From: Paraburkholderia sp. BCC1885
GTDB lineage: Bacteria > Pseudomonadota > Gammaproteobacteria > Burkholderiales > Burkholderiaceae
Direction: 5' to 3'
DNA: 64,000 bases
NCBI RefSeq assembly: GCF_900996235.1
Contig: NZ_CAAJGM010000206.1
Location: 18,273 to 82,272 of the forward strand
A program made the translations under genes and the position numbers. Position 1 is the first letter of the stretch. The number at the start of each line of letters is the position of its first letter. Shown piece by piece: positions 44,353 through 53,296 of the stretch. Below the pieces are notes generated by a model. It did not search any database and was not told the origin of the DNA. It worked only from the letters and a program-made list of their open reading frames with translations.

Positions 44353-45657
44353 TCAGAATGAAAGCCCCGCGGTTTGCAGCAACAGCACGCCATTCAACGC
44401 CAGCACGGCACCTGCACCGGCGACGGCGGCGATATTCGTCAGGCGGCGGTTGCGGTACGCGCCCATCAGATCGGCGCGTGAAGTGAACCAGACCAGCGCG
44501 ATCATCGGCATCGGCAGTGCAATGCTCAGGACCACCTGGCTCATCACCAGCGCACGGGTGGCGTCGACGCCCCAGGCGACCACGGCGAACGCAGGCGCCA
44601 TGGTGATCAGGCGGCGTGCGCCGACCGGAATGCGAAAGCCCACGAAGCCCTGCATGATCATCTGCCCGGCCATGGTGCCCACCACTGAACTGGAAACGCC
44701 GGACGCGATCAGCGCGGCAAGGAACAATCCGGCTGCGGCGGGGCCGAGCAGCGGCGTCAGCGTATGCCACGCCGTTTCGATGCTGGCGATATCCGGATGA
44801 CCTTGATGGAAAGCGCCGGAGGCCATGACCACCATCGCCATATTGATCAGGCCGGCGACACCGAGCGCGGCGATCACCTCGATGTTGGAAAACTTCAGCA
44901 GTTTGGCCCGTTCGCGCTCGTTATGCGGCGTGACGCGGCTTTGCGTGAGGCCAGAATGCAGGAACAGGACATGCGGCATCACGGTCGCGCCGATGATGCC
45001 CACGGAAAGGGTCAATGCATTGCTATCCGGGATGCTCGGCTTGACGGTGTGCAGCAAAACCGCGGACCAATGCACCGGCGCGATCAGCAATTCGGCCAGA
45101 TACGAAAGGCCGATCACGCCCACCAGCGCCGCTATCACCAGTTCCAGCGGGCGAAAGCCTTTCTTCTCGAACTGTAGGAGTCCATATGTAACGGCGCCGG
45201 TGACGAGCATGCTCGCCAGCACGGGCAAATGCAGCAGCAACGATACGCCGATCGCGCCGCCGACGAATTCGGCGAGATCCGTCGCCATTGCGGCGATTTC
45301 GCTCAAGCCCCACATCGCATACACATAACGACGCGGCAGCGAAGCGCGGCACAGCTCTGCGAGATTGCGTCCGGTGACGAGGCCGAGCTTGGCGGATAAC
45401 GACTGAAACAGCATGGCGACGACATTCGCGACGGCCACCACCCACAACAGCGTATAGCCGTAACCGGCGCCCGCCTGGATGTTGGTCGCGAAGTTGCCCG
45501 GGTCCATGTAAGCGATCGACGCAACGACCGCCGGTCCCGCAAACGACAACATCACGCGCGCGCCGCGGCGGCGCCCGGCGAGTGCCTCGCGCACATGGAA
45601 ACACGTCTGCTCGGTGAGCGTGGGCGGCGCAACCGCCTGACTCATGGCTTCGTTCAT
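44353..45657 (-). CDS. mntH: NRAMP-family manganese/iron transporter
   Basis: The 434-residue, 11-TM proton-coupled divalent metal importer has metal-site motifs AYMDPGNFATNIQAG in TM1 and ATVMPHVLFLHSGL in TM6, plus VGGAIGVSLLL in TM4. The start is clear: AGGAGAGGTC immediately precedes ATG 45657. It follows a ferritin-like gene on the same strand, suggesting a metal-homeostasis link. No recognisable MntR or Fur box was seen in the 144-bp gap upstream, which holds only a GC-rich hairpin (about 45727-45753). Confidence 0.92.
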   Translation of the reverse strand: MNEAMSQAVAPPTLTEQTCFHVREALAGRRRGARVMLSFAGPAVVASIAYMDPGNFATNIQAGAGYGYTLLWVVAVANVVAMLFQSLSAKLGLVTGRNLAELCRASLPRRYVYAMWGLSEIAAMATDLAEFVGGAIGVSLLLHLPVLASMLVTGAVTYGLLQFEKKGFRPLELVIAALVGVIGLSYLAELLIAPVHWSAVLLHTVKPSIPDSNALTLSVGIIGATVMPHVLFLHSGLTQSRVTPHNERERAKLLKFSNIEVIAALGVAGLINMAMVVMASGAFHQGHPDIASIETAWHTLTPLLGPAAAGLFLAALIASGVSSSVVGTMAGQMIMQGFVGFRIPVGARRLITMAPAFAVVAWGVDATRALVMSQVVLSIALPMPMIALVWFTSRADLMGAYRNRRLTNIAAVAGAGAVLALNGVLLLQTAGLSF

Positions 45658-45801
45658 GACCTCTCCTGTGTGTCGTCAAGCCGGGTCGAGTTGCTGCGCG
45701 GAAGAGGGCCGGACAACGGGACAGCGGGACCGCGAGCGCCGTCGCGGGTCCGTTGCCGGTGTTGCGTCAGATGCTGCTTTTGCATGGACGTCAGGCGAGC
45801 A

Positions 45802-46794
45802 TCAGGCGCTCATGTTGAGCGCGCCATTCACGCCGTTCGGGAAGAAGCCGCCTTTCACGGCTGCCGTGCTGGTCAGATACACGATGTTAAGGACATCGGA
45901 ATAAGTCCGGCCGAAGGCGAGGCCGTTGTTGTCGAGCGGCACGATGTTGGAGGTCCCCGCCGTTGCGCCCGAAATGCCCTGGTCGTCGTTGCCGACCTGG
46001 TCGAGGCTGTCGCGTGCAGCCGAGATGGCATTGGCCGCACTGATCAGGCTCGCCGTATCGAGGCCTTTCGCGTACAGCGTTGTGCGCACGAGACCCGCAT
46101 GATAGGCCTCGGCGGCGAGAATGCCGGCCGCGGCGGTGAGGAACGTCTTGCTGGCGAGCAGCGGCGCGGCGCCTTTATACGCGGTGACGCCGACGTCTTC
46201 GAAGATGAACGCGCCGAGCAGGAAGTTGTTGTCGCTCGCATACGGGTTGAACGCCACCCCAGCCGCGACCAGACCCGCCGCGCGCGCCGCCACGGAGAAT
46301 GCGCCGTTCGGATTGGTGCCGCTCACGTCGATGGACGGCATCGCAACTGCCGCCGATCCGAGCGCGCTGCGCAGGAAGGCGACGTGCTCGCGCTCGTCGT
46401 TGGCGATCTCGTTGGCGTAGGCCTGTACCACCGGATCCTGGAACGGCACTTGCGCACCGGCCGTGACGGTGCCTTGCGTGCCGACGCCAGTGAGCATGGC
46501 GGCGGGCAATCCGCTGCCGGTGGTGGCATAGGTATAGAACTGTGCTTCGAGATATTCGAGGTTGAGAGCGAAGTTGAGAATTTCTTCGTCGGTGGGCGCG
46601 GCGGTCTGCGCCATGGAGGGTTTGCCGGAACCGCCGCCGCACGCGCTGATCAGCGTACCGCCGACCAGACCGAGACTCAGACCGCCGGCATTGCGGAAGA
46701 ACTGCCGGCGCTGCTGGCGCCGTTCGACCCGCCGATCGAACGTTTCTATTAGTTCTGCTGAATTACTTTGAACCTTTTCTGACTTTTCGGACAT
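45802..46794 (-). CDS. Tat-exported ferritin-like lipoprotein
   Basis: This 330-residue protein has an N-terminal RRQQRRQFFRNAG followed by a hydrophobic stretch and ISACGGG, a twin-arginine signal ending in a lipobox. The body has a ferritin-like domain (LNFALNLEYLEAQFYTYAT...DEREHVAFLRSAL), with helix Glu and Glu-x-x-His ligands as in desiccation-related four-helix proteins. ATG 46794 after GAGGAG gives MSEKSEKVQSN; upstream codons to 46908 are discarded. It probably binds iron or manganese outside the inner membrane, next to mntH. Function is inferred. Confidence 0.75.
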   Translation of the reverse strand: MSEKSEKVQSNSAELIETFDRRVERRQQRRQFFRNAGGLSLGLVGGTLISACGGGSGKPSMAQTAAPTDEEILNFALNLEYLEAQFYTYATTGSGLPAAMLTGVGTQGTVTAGAQVPFQDPVVQAYANEIANDEREHVAFLRSALGSAAVAMPSIDVSGTNPNGAFSVAARAAGLVAAGVAFNPYASDNNFLLGAFIFEDVGVTAYKGAAPLLASKTFLTAAAGILAAEAYHAGLVRTTLYAKGLDTASLISAANAISAARDSLDQVGNDDQGISGATAGTSNIVPLDNNGLAFGRTYSDVLNIVYLTSTAAVKGGFFPNGVNGALNMSA

Positions 46795-47214
46795 GACCGT
46801 GCTCCTCAGATAGATCGCAGGAAAGCTACGCCATTCACGACGCCAACGCGCACATAATATAGCCAGCAACGCGATGCACTGACGCAAATCGCGGACATGA
46901 AGACACATCGCTCTTCAGCAGAGACCTTCGTCGACGCGCTGAAGAAGCAAGTCCTCAACACGCTTTACGCTCCGAAGTTGCGCATGGATGCGTGGCGCGC
47001 AAAAGATATTTGCGTGCACTTGCAGCAATTTACGCTTGAGGCGGCTTTGTACAGGTCTTGCCGCCATCCTCTGTACAATTCCGGAATCGACGACCGGATC
47101 GGCCGCTTGTGCGAACGTTCAGCGCCGCACTTGCGCGCCAGCCGGTTCGCCCTCCGCACACGAATGCGGGCCGCCTCCGTTAGCCGCCGCGTATTCACCA
47201 ACCGCATCTGATTC
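46795..47214. other. Divergent region between the ferritin-like gene and map
   Basis: In 420 bp no gene is credible. TACAAT (47074-47079) is a good -10 for map, but spacing to TTGTAC (47047-47052) is 21 bp, so the -35 is uncertain. The region is otherwise without symmetry. Confidence 0.4.
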
Positions 47215-48000
47215 ATGGCCATTACCTACAAGACTCCCGAGGACATTGCCGCGCTGCGTATTGCCGGCCGGCTCGCCGCCGACGTCCTCGCGATGATCGG
47301 CGAACACGTGCGGGCCGGCGTCTCCACGGACGAGCTCGACGCGCTGTGCAACGACTACATCGTCAATACCCAGAAAGCGATTCCGGCGAATGTCGGCTAT
47401 CTCGGCTTTCCTAAGACCGTCTGCACCTCGGTGAACCAGGTGGTCTGCCACGGTATTCCGAGCCGGGCCGAAATCCTGAAAGACGGCGACATCGTCAATA
47501 TCGACGTGGCCGTGATCAAGAACGGCTACTTCGGCGACACCAGCCGCATGTATTGCGTCGGCCAGTCGAGCACGGTGGCGCGGCAACTGATCGACACCAC
47601 CTACGAGGCGATGCTGGCCGGCATCCGCGAGGTGAAGCCGGGCGCGACGCTTGGCGATGTCGGCCACGCCATCCAGAAGGTCGCGCAGCGCGACGGTTTT
47701 TCGATCGTGCGCGATTACTGCGGTCACGGCATCGGCAAGGTTTATCACGAAGACCCGCAGGTGCTGCATTACGGTCAGCCGGGGCAGGGCGTGCGTCTGA
47801 AGCCCGGCATGGTGTTCACGATCGAGCCCATGATCAACGCGGGGCGCGCCGGCACCACGGTCCTGCGCGACGGCTGGACGGTAGTTACCAAGGACCGTTC
47901 CCTGTCGGCTCAATGGGAGCATATGGTCGCCGTCACCGAAGACGGTTTCGAGCTCCTCACCCCCTGGCCGGACGGCACGGGCAGTTACGAAGCCCCTTGA
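47215..48000 (+). CDS. map: Methionine aminopeptidase type I
   Basis: This 261-residue cytosolic enzyme removes the initiator methionine. Metal ligands are the Asp in VNIDVAVI, Asp in FGDTSRMY, His in CGHGIGKVYHEDPQVLHYG, Glu in FTIEPMIN and Glu in QWEHMVAVT, all in order. Normal length. It begins MAITYKTPEDIAALRIAGRLAADV. Confidence 0.95.
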   Translation: MAITYKTPEDIAALRIAGRLAADVLAMIGEHVRAGVSTDELDALCNDYIVNTQKAIPANVGYLGFPKTVCTSVNQVVCHGIPSRAEILKDGDIVNIDVAVIKNGYFGDTSRMYCVGQSSTVARQLIDTTYEAMLAGIREVKPGATLGDVGHAIQKVAQRDGFSIVRDYCGHGIGKVYHEDPQVLHYGQPGQGVRLKPGMVFTIEPMINAGRAGTTVLRDGWTVVTKDRSLSAQWEHMVAVTEDGFELLTPWPDGTGSYEAP

Positions 48001-48133
48001 GCGGCCGGTTAGGGGCCCGCCATAAGCGGTTGCCGTCAAGGTCGCCGGCGCACAAATCTGGAAAATAAGGATTTGACTCGCGCGCCGGTTCGGTTAAAGC
48101 TACGCCTTAGTGTTACAAGGGGTTTTCGTCTGC

Positions 48134-48667
48134 ATGAGTCCGTCATTGACCGTTCGCCGCATCGCCGCTGATCAGGGCGCAGTTTTACGCGAACTCCGTA
48201 CTGCGTCGCTGCGGGAGGCGCCCTATGCCTTCGGTGAGACGCTTGAGGACGCCCTCTCGGCCGACGCCGCCACTTTCGATGTCGCGGCCGCGGATCGCGC
48301 GATATCGGCGTCGGCCACGTCGTTCATCCTGTATACCGAAGGGCATCCCGCCGGGCTGATCGAAGCGCATTTCGAATACACCCTGGCGCGGCGTGCCTTC
48401 GTCGGCGAGTTGTGGGTGGCGCCGGCGGTGCGTCATCTGCGTGGCGGCGAACTGCTCGTCAACACCGCCAGCGACTGGTTAGCCGGGGCGGGCGCGGCAG
48501 AAATCTACGCCTGGGTGGCCGACGCCAACCGCAACGCCATGCGTTTTTACGAGCGACTCGGCTTCGGCCCGACTGGCGAGCATACCCGCACGGCGCGCGC
48601 GCCCGATCAGTCGGAAAGCCTGCTGGTGCGCCAGGTGCAGCGCGCCTCACAAGCCTCCTCCCAGTGA
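48134..48667 (+). CDS. GNAT-family N-acetyltransferase
   Basis: This 177-residue protein has acetyl-CoA-binding motif A (VGELWVAPAVRHLRGGELLV) and motif B (IYAWVADANRNAMRFYERLGFGPTGEH), the core of a GNAT fold. The acceptor substrate is unknown. ATG 48134 was preferred to a leader from 48110; no strong ribosome-binding site precedes it. It stands between map and minC. Confidence 0.85.
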   Translation: MSPSLTVRRIAADQGAVLRELRTASLREAPYAFGETLEDALSADAATFDVAAADRAISASATSFILYTEGHPAGLIEAHFEYTLARRAFVGELWVAPAVRHLRGGELLVNTASDWLAGAGAAEIYAWVADANRNAMRFYERLGFGPTGEHTRTARAPDQSESLLVRQVQRASQASSQ

Positions 48668-48824
48668 TCCGGCGGGCGGTCCCGCCGGGTGCCGCTCCCT
48701 GTCTTCCCGTTCTGCCGCAGCGTCCGCCGCCTCTCGTTGGGGCGCGGCGTTCATTTCTGACGCGGAAAATACTGGCTCCACGCGTGGACGCCTGTAAAAT
48801 ACGCAAAATTTTTTGCCGAACGCT

Positions 48825-49673
48825 ATGTCGCCCAAGAAATCGCCATTTTTCGAACTCCGCAGCGGCACTGTCGACACGCTCCTGTTCGTGGTCAAGACAA
48901 CCGACCTCGACGCCATGCGTGCCGAACTGACGCGGCGCTTCGAGGCGACCCCCGAATTCTTCGCTAACGACGTCGTCGCGATCGACGTGCGCCGTCTCGC
49001 CGACGACGAACGCGTGCCGCTCGCCGAGATCGCCGCGCTGCTCGACAGCGTGCGGATGCGCCCGGTGGGCGTGGTGGCGAACCCGCAGCAGGGCTGGGCC
49101 GCCGAATCCGCCTTGCCGTTGCTGGAGGCGCGCGACCGGCGCGGCGCCGGCGCCAAACCGGCGGCGGAAGAGGAAGCGCCGAGTGGCGAGAATGGCGCGG
49201 GTGCCGATGGCACCGCGCCGGTGCAGGGCGAGTTGCCGATGGACGTACCGGCTGCGGCGGTCGAAGTCGTGGCGGCCGTGGCCGCCTCAGGCGCTCAGTC
49301 GGCTCAGGCAGCCGATTCGGCGAAGCTCGTCACTTCATCGCAGACCACGGTGGTCGACAAGCCGCTGCGCTCGGGGCAACGCATCTACGCCAAGGGCGAC
49401 CTGGTAGTGCTCGGGCTCGTGAGCTACGGCGCGGAAGTGATCGCCGAAGGCAATATCCATATTTACGCGCCGTTGCGCGGCCGGGCTTTGGCCGGCGTAC
49501 AGGGCAACCACGAGGCGCGCATTTTTTGCACGTGTCTGGAGCCGGAACTGATCTCGATTGCCGGTATCTACCGGACGACTGAAAACCCGCTGCCGCCCGA
49601 CGTACTCGGCAAGCCGGTGCAGATCTGGCTGGATGAAGAAAAGCTGATGATTGAACCGCTGCGGCTGACCTGA
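48825..49673 (+). CDS. minC: Septum site-determining protein MinC
   Basis: At 282 residues, the N-terminal FtsZ-binding domain begins SPFFELRSGTVDTLLFVV. The Ala/Glu-rich linker (about 105-175) is unusually long. The C-terminal beta-helix (LRSGQRIYAKGDLVVLGLVSYGAEVIAEG...VQIWLDEEKLMIEPL) dimerises and binds MinD. It blocks Z-ring assembly near the poles. It is the first gene of minCDE. ATG 48825 gives MSPKKS; a TTG twelve bases upstream was rejected. Confidence 0.95.
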   Translation: MSPKKSPFFELRSGTVDTLLFVVKTTDLDAMRAELTRRFEATPEFFANDVVAIDVRRLADDERVPLAEIAALLDSVRMRPVGVVANPQQGWAAESALPLLEARDRRGAGAKPAAEEEAPSGENGAGADGTAPVQGELPMDVPAAAVEVVAAVAASGAQSAQAADSAKLVTSSQTTVVDKPLRSGQRIYAKGDLVVLGLVSYGAEVIAEGNIHIYAPLRGRALAGVQGNHEARIFCTCLEPELISIAGIYRTTENPLPPDVLGKPVQIWLDEEKLMIEPLRLT

Positions 49674-49768
49674 GCACGCGTTGCGCGCGCCGGTTGCGGC
49701 GCGTGCCGCGGCAAGGGGCTAACCGCCGGACTTATTTGAACGAATCTGACGAACACAGGGTAAGGGTA

Positions 49769-50584
49769 ATGGCAAAAATCATTGTGGTGACTTCGGGCAA
49801 GGGCGGCGTGGGCAAGACGACCACGAGCGCGAGTTTTGCATCGGCCCTCGCGTTGCGGGGCAGCAAGACCGCCGTGATCGACTTCGACGTCGGCCTGCGT
49901 AATCTCGACCTCATCATGGGCTGCGAGCGTCGTGTGGTGTATGACCTGATCAATGTGATCCAGGGCGAAGCCAACCTGAACCAGGCGCTGATCAAAGACA
50001 AGAAGTGCGAAAACCTGTTTATTCTCCCGGCCTCGCAGACGCGTGACAAGGACGCGCTGACCATGGAAGGCGTCGAAAAGGTCATCAACGACCTGATCGC
50101 GATGGACTTCGAGTACATCGTCTGCGATTCGCCGGCGGGTATCGAATCGGGCGCACTGCTGGCGATGCATTTCGCCGACGAAGCACTGATCGTGACGAAT
50201 CCGGAAGTGTCGTCGGTGCGCGATTCGGACCGCATCCTCGGGATTCTGTCGTCGAAAACCAAGCGCGCGATCGAAGGCAAGGAGCCGATCAAGGAACACC
50301 TCCTGATCACGCGTTACAACCCGAAGCGCGTGAGCGAGGGCGAAATGCTCTCGCTGACCGACATCCAGGAAATCCTGCGTATCGATCTGATCGGCGTGAT
50401 TCCGGAATCGGAAGCGGTGCTGCATGCGTCGAACCAGGGCCTGCCGGCCGTGCACCTCGATGGCACCGATGTCGCCGAAGCCTACAAGGATGTCGTATCG
50501 CGTTTCCTCGGCGAGCAGAAGTCGCTTCGCTTTACCGATTACCAGAAGCCAGGCCTCCTGCAGCGCCTCTTCGGCACCAAGTAA
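49769..50584 (+). CDS. minD: Septum site-determining ATPase MinD
   Basis: At 271 residues, the deviant Walker A is SGKGGVGKTTTSASF, and a C-terminal amphipathic helix (LLQRLFGTK) targets the membrane. ATP-bound dimers recruit MinC and are released by MinE, giving pole-to-pole oscillation. ATG 49769 fits MAKIIVVTSGKGG; an upstream 25-residue extension is not homologous. 14 bp separate it from minE. Confidence 0.96.
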   Translation: MAKIIVVTSGKGGVGKTTTSASFASALALRGSKTAVIDFDVGLRNLDLIMGCERRVVYDLINVIQGEANLNQALIKDKKCENLFILPASQTRDKDALTMEGVEKVINDLIAMDFEYIVCDSPAGIESGALLAMHFADEALIVTNPEVSSVRDSDRILGILSSKTKRAIEGKEPIKEHLLITRYNPKRVSEGEMLSLTDIQEILRIDLIGVIPESEAVLHASNQGLPAVHLDGTDVAEAYKDVVSRFLGEQKSLRFTDYQKPGLLQRLFGTK

Positions 50585-50598
50585 GGGGAGCGCACGTA

Positions 50599-50853
50599 AT
50601 GTCGATTCTTTCGTTTTTGCTGGGCGAGAAGAAGAAGTCCGCGTCAATAGCGAAGGAACGCCTGCAGTTGATCATCGCGCATGAGCGCGCCGGCGGCCAC
50701 CCGCCTGCCGATTATCTGCCGGCGTTGCAACGCGAACTCGTCGCCGTGATTTCGAAGTACGTGAAAATTTCCGATGAGGATATTCGCGTCAGTCTCGAGC
50801 GCCAGGACGACCTCGAAGTGCTCGAGGTCAAGATCGAAATTCCGCAGGCCTGA
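50599..50853 (+). CDS. minE: Cell division topological specificity factor MinE
   Basis: At 84 residues, it has an N-terminal MinD-binding segment (MSILSFLLGEKKKSASIAKERLQLII) and a dimeric topological domain (YVKISDEDIRVSLERQDDLEVLEVKIEIPQ). It stimulates MinD ATPase. It is the last min gene, preceded by GGGGAGCGC. Confidence 0.96.
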   Translation: MSILSFLLGEKKKSASIAKERLQLIIAHERAGGHPPADYLPALQRELVAVISKYVKISDEDIRVSLERQDDLEVLEVKIEIPQA

Positions 50854-51160
50854 TACCCGCGAGGGATCGTCTGTGTGATGTGGGTCGTGCACCCGTCGCC
50901 TCGATGGCGAGGGCGGGTGCCTGAGCGTGATATCGGTTGTCCGCTCCTGTCCTACTTTCTCTTCCCGGTTATTTCTCCCCGTCCTCGTTGTGTCCGCATG
51001 GTTTGCATGCATTGCCGCCGCGCTATTGCCGGCGTCGTGCGCGCGCGAAATATTCGGTTGCACTTGTGGACACTGCGTTACGTCTGGCGTGTCAGCCAAA
51101 ACGTCGTCTCACGCATTAAACGGATAACGCCTTCAAAGGCGCTTTTACCAAGAGGAGAAT
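50854..51160 (+). other. Gap after minCDE
   Basis: The 307-bp gap holds a bulged hairpin at 50889-50920 (GCACCCG/CGGGTGC with inner TCGCC/GGCGA), possibly the min operon terminator without a T tract. AAGAGGAG just before 51161 is the ribosome-binding site of the next gene. No gene was seen. Confidence 0.4.
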
Positions 51161-51472
51161 ATGAACAAAACTTTTCGCTTGCTGCTCGCCCAGACTGTTT
51201 TGATCGCCGCGGGTGCTGCCGTCGTCGGTTCGGCTTGTGCTGAAGAAGTCGTCGTGATCGCGCCGTCCGCGCCGCCGCCGGTTCGTTATGAAGCAGCGCC
51301 GGCGCCGCGTGCCGGCTATGTGTGGGATCACGGTCACTGGCGCTGGGACCACGGCCGCTATGTGTGGGTGGCGGGCCATTGGCAGCAGGAGCGCGTCGGC
51401 TATCACTGGGTGCCGGGCCACTGGGATGCGCACGGCGCGAACTACCATTGGGTCGAAGGGCACTGGGCCTGA
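51161..51472 (+). CDS. YXWGXW-repeat exported protein
   Basis: This 103-residue protein has a signal peptide (FRLLLAQTVLIAAGAAVVGSACAEE) and a mature part built from repeats ending in GHW (GYVWDHGHWRW, YVWVAGHWQQ, YHWVPGHWD, YHWVEGHW). The repeat is known from small secreted beta-proteobacterial proteins of unknown role. Strong AGAGGAG precedes the ATG. Terminator follows. Confidence 0.85.
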   Translation: MNKTFRLLLAQTVLIAAGAAVVGSACAEEVVVIAPSAPPPVRYEAAPAPRAGYVWDHGHWRWDHGRYVWVAGHWQQERVGYHWVPGHWDAHGANYHWVEGHWA

Positions 51473-51500
51473 TAGCGGGCCGGGCCGCTTAGGTCTTCGC

Positions 51501-51533
51501 AAGGGCGTGTTGCTTTGTCGGCAACACGCCCTT
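51501..51533 (+). terminator. Hairpin after the YXWGXW gene
   Basis: A perfect 13-bp stem AAGGGCGTGTTGC / GCAACACGCCCTT with a 7-base loop, followed by GTTGTTGG. The T content is weak, but it lies between two convergent genes and probably serves as a terminator. Confidence 0.6.
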
Positions 51534-51617
51534 GTTGTTGGTACTTTATGTTCGTACTTGATAGGGCGTGGCGTCGTGATGGCGCGTGTCGTGCGAGTCA
51601 ATCGGCGAGGAAGTCTG

Positions 51618-53033
51618 TCAGCGCGGCGGAGTGTGAGCTGGAGCGGCTTCGTCTGCTGCGTCTGCTTCATCCGCTTCCGGCTCGTCATCGATTAAAGCCT
51701 CGGGCACTTCCGGGACCGGGGCGGGCGCCGGCTGCGGCAAGGGCGCCATATAGCGCTGCGAGAGCGCCTCGTACAGCGGCGGCGCGAACAGGCGCGACAC
51801 GCGGCTTGCGATTAGCGCGGTCGCCATCAACGAGATCACCAGTGCGTGGCCGTTGATCATTTCCATCACGATCACGAACGACGTAATCGGCGCCTGGGTC
51901 ACCGCGGCCAGATAACCCACCATGGCGAGCGCGATCAGCATCTGCAACTGCATGCTGCCGAACAGCATATGCAGCAGGTTGCCGAAGCCCGCGCCGATCG
52001 ACAGGGACGGCGCGAAAATGCCGCCCGGAATGCCCGGTAGATAAGAGCCGACCATCGAGATCATTTTCAGGAACGGATAGAACACGGACAGATGCTCGCG
52101 GCCGTCGAGCAGACCGCGCGCCTCCGCGTAGCCGCTGCCGAAAGTCACGCCGCCGGAAATCAGGCCCACGAAGGCGATCACGAGCCCGCACAGCGCGGCA
52201 AACACAACCGGTCGCTCGCTGTGCAACTGACGCAGCGGCGCGGGAATCCAGCGCGCGGTATTGAGCAGCAGCCAGCAAAAGAAACCGCCGGCAATGCCGG
52301 TGACGATAGCCGTGAGCACGATGGCCACCGCCAGCAGATCCGGGAAGTGCGTGCCAATTTCGATCGTGCCGAAATACGTGTAATTGCCGTTCACCCCGAG
52401 CGCGATCACCCCCGCAATGATGATGGCGGTAATCAGCACGCCGCTCGCACGCGCCTCGAAGCTGCGGGTGAGTTCCTCGATGGCGAAGACGATCCCGGCA
52501 AGCGGCGTATTGAAGGCCGCGGACAGCCCCGCCGAGGCCCCGGCCAGCACGAGTTGCCGCTCGATCAGCGCATTCGAGCGCGGGTAGAGGCGCCGCAGGT
52601 TGAACATCAGCGCGGCGCCGACCTGCACGGTCGGTCCTTCGCGGCCAATCGTAAAGCCGCCGAGAATGGCGAGAAACGACACCAGCACCTTGCCGAACAT
52701 GATGCGAAACGACAGCAGCCGCGCGCCGTATTCGCCGGGTTTGGCGTGCAAGGTGGCGATGACTTGCGGAATGCCGCTGCCCTCCGCGCCGCGAAAGAAT
52801 TTACGCGTCAGCCAGACCGACAGGGCCGCGACTGCTGGCGTGACGAACAAGGGCAGCCAGGCGTGCCGCTGCTGCATGGCGCGGAATTCGTCGTAGCCGA
52901 AATCGATGAGCCGGGCGTAGAGGACCGCGATCAGGCCGACCGCGATGGCGCCGAGCCAGAACACACCGTACTGGCGCCACAGACGGCGCGTGCGTCGGGC
53001 GACGGCGGAAGACAGAGGTGGGAATGCCCGCAT
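51618..53033 (-). CDS. ClC-family chloride/proton transporter
   Basis: This 471-residue protein has selectivity-filter motifs GSGIPQV (about 84), GREGPTVQVGAA with the gating glutamate of bacterial exchangers (about 131), and GIFAPSLSIGAGFG. The Glu pair in FAIEELTRSF matches the inner proton glutamate region, so H+/Cl- exchange is more likely than a channel. The N-terminus is basic, and the C-terminal 40 residues are Pro/Glu/Ala-rich. It may help in acid or osmotic stress. Confidence 0.88.
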   Translation of the reverse strand: MRAFPPLSSAVARRTRRLWRQYGVFWLGAIAVGLIAVLYARLIDFGYDEFRAMQQRHAWLPLFVTPAVAALSVWLTRKFFRGAEGSGIPQVIATLHAKPGEYGARLLSFRIMFGKVLVSFLAILGGFTIGREGPTVQVGAALMFNLRRLYPRSNALIERQLVLAGASAGLSAAFNTPLAGIVFAIEELTRSFEARASGVLITAIIIAGVIALGVNGNYTYFGTIEIGTHFPDLLAVAIVLTAIVTGIAGGFFCWLLLNTARWIPAPLRQLHSERPVVFAALCGLVIAFVGLISGGVTFGSGYAEARGLLDGREHLSVFYPFLKMISMVGSYLPGIPGGIFAPSLSIGAGFGNLLHMLFGSMQLQMLIALAMVGYLAAVTQAPITSFVIVMEMINGHALVISLMATALIASRVSRLFAPPLYEALSQRYMAPLPQPAPAPVPEVPEALIDDEPEADEADAADEAAPAHTPPR

Positions 53034-53296
53034 GAGATGGCCGCTTAGGCAAAGGCTAGATTATAGCGATCGACAGCGGAGCTAAAGCAGGCGAAAGCAG
53101 GCACGTGGAATCGACCGGCCCAAAGTATCTGATCGAAAGCAGATTGAAATAAATGTGACGGCCGGGCAATTGAGAGATAATCCGCCTCTCGCTCGCTTTT
53201 GCGGGCCGCGCCGCCGCGCATCCACCGTGGCGCGTCTAGGATAAAAGCACGGTCGGCGAACATGGCGCTGCGACCGATACTGTGACGGGCTATTTA

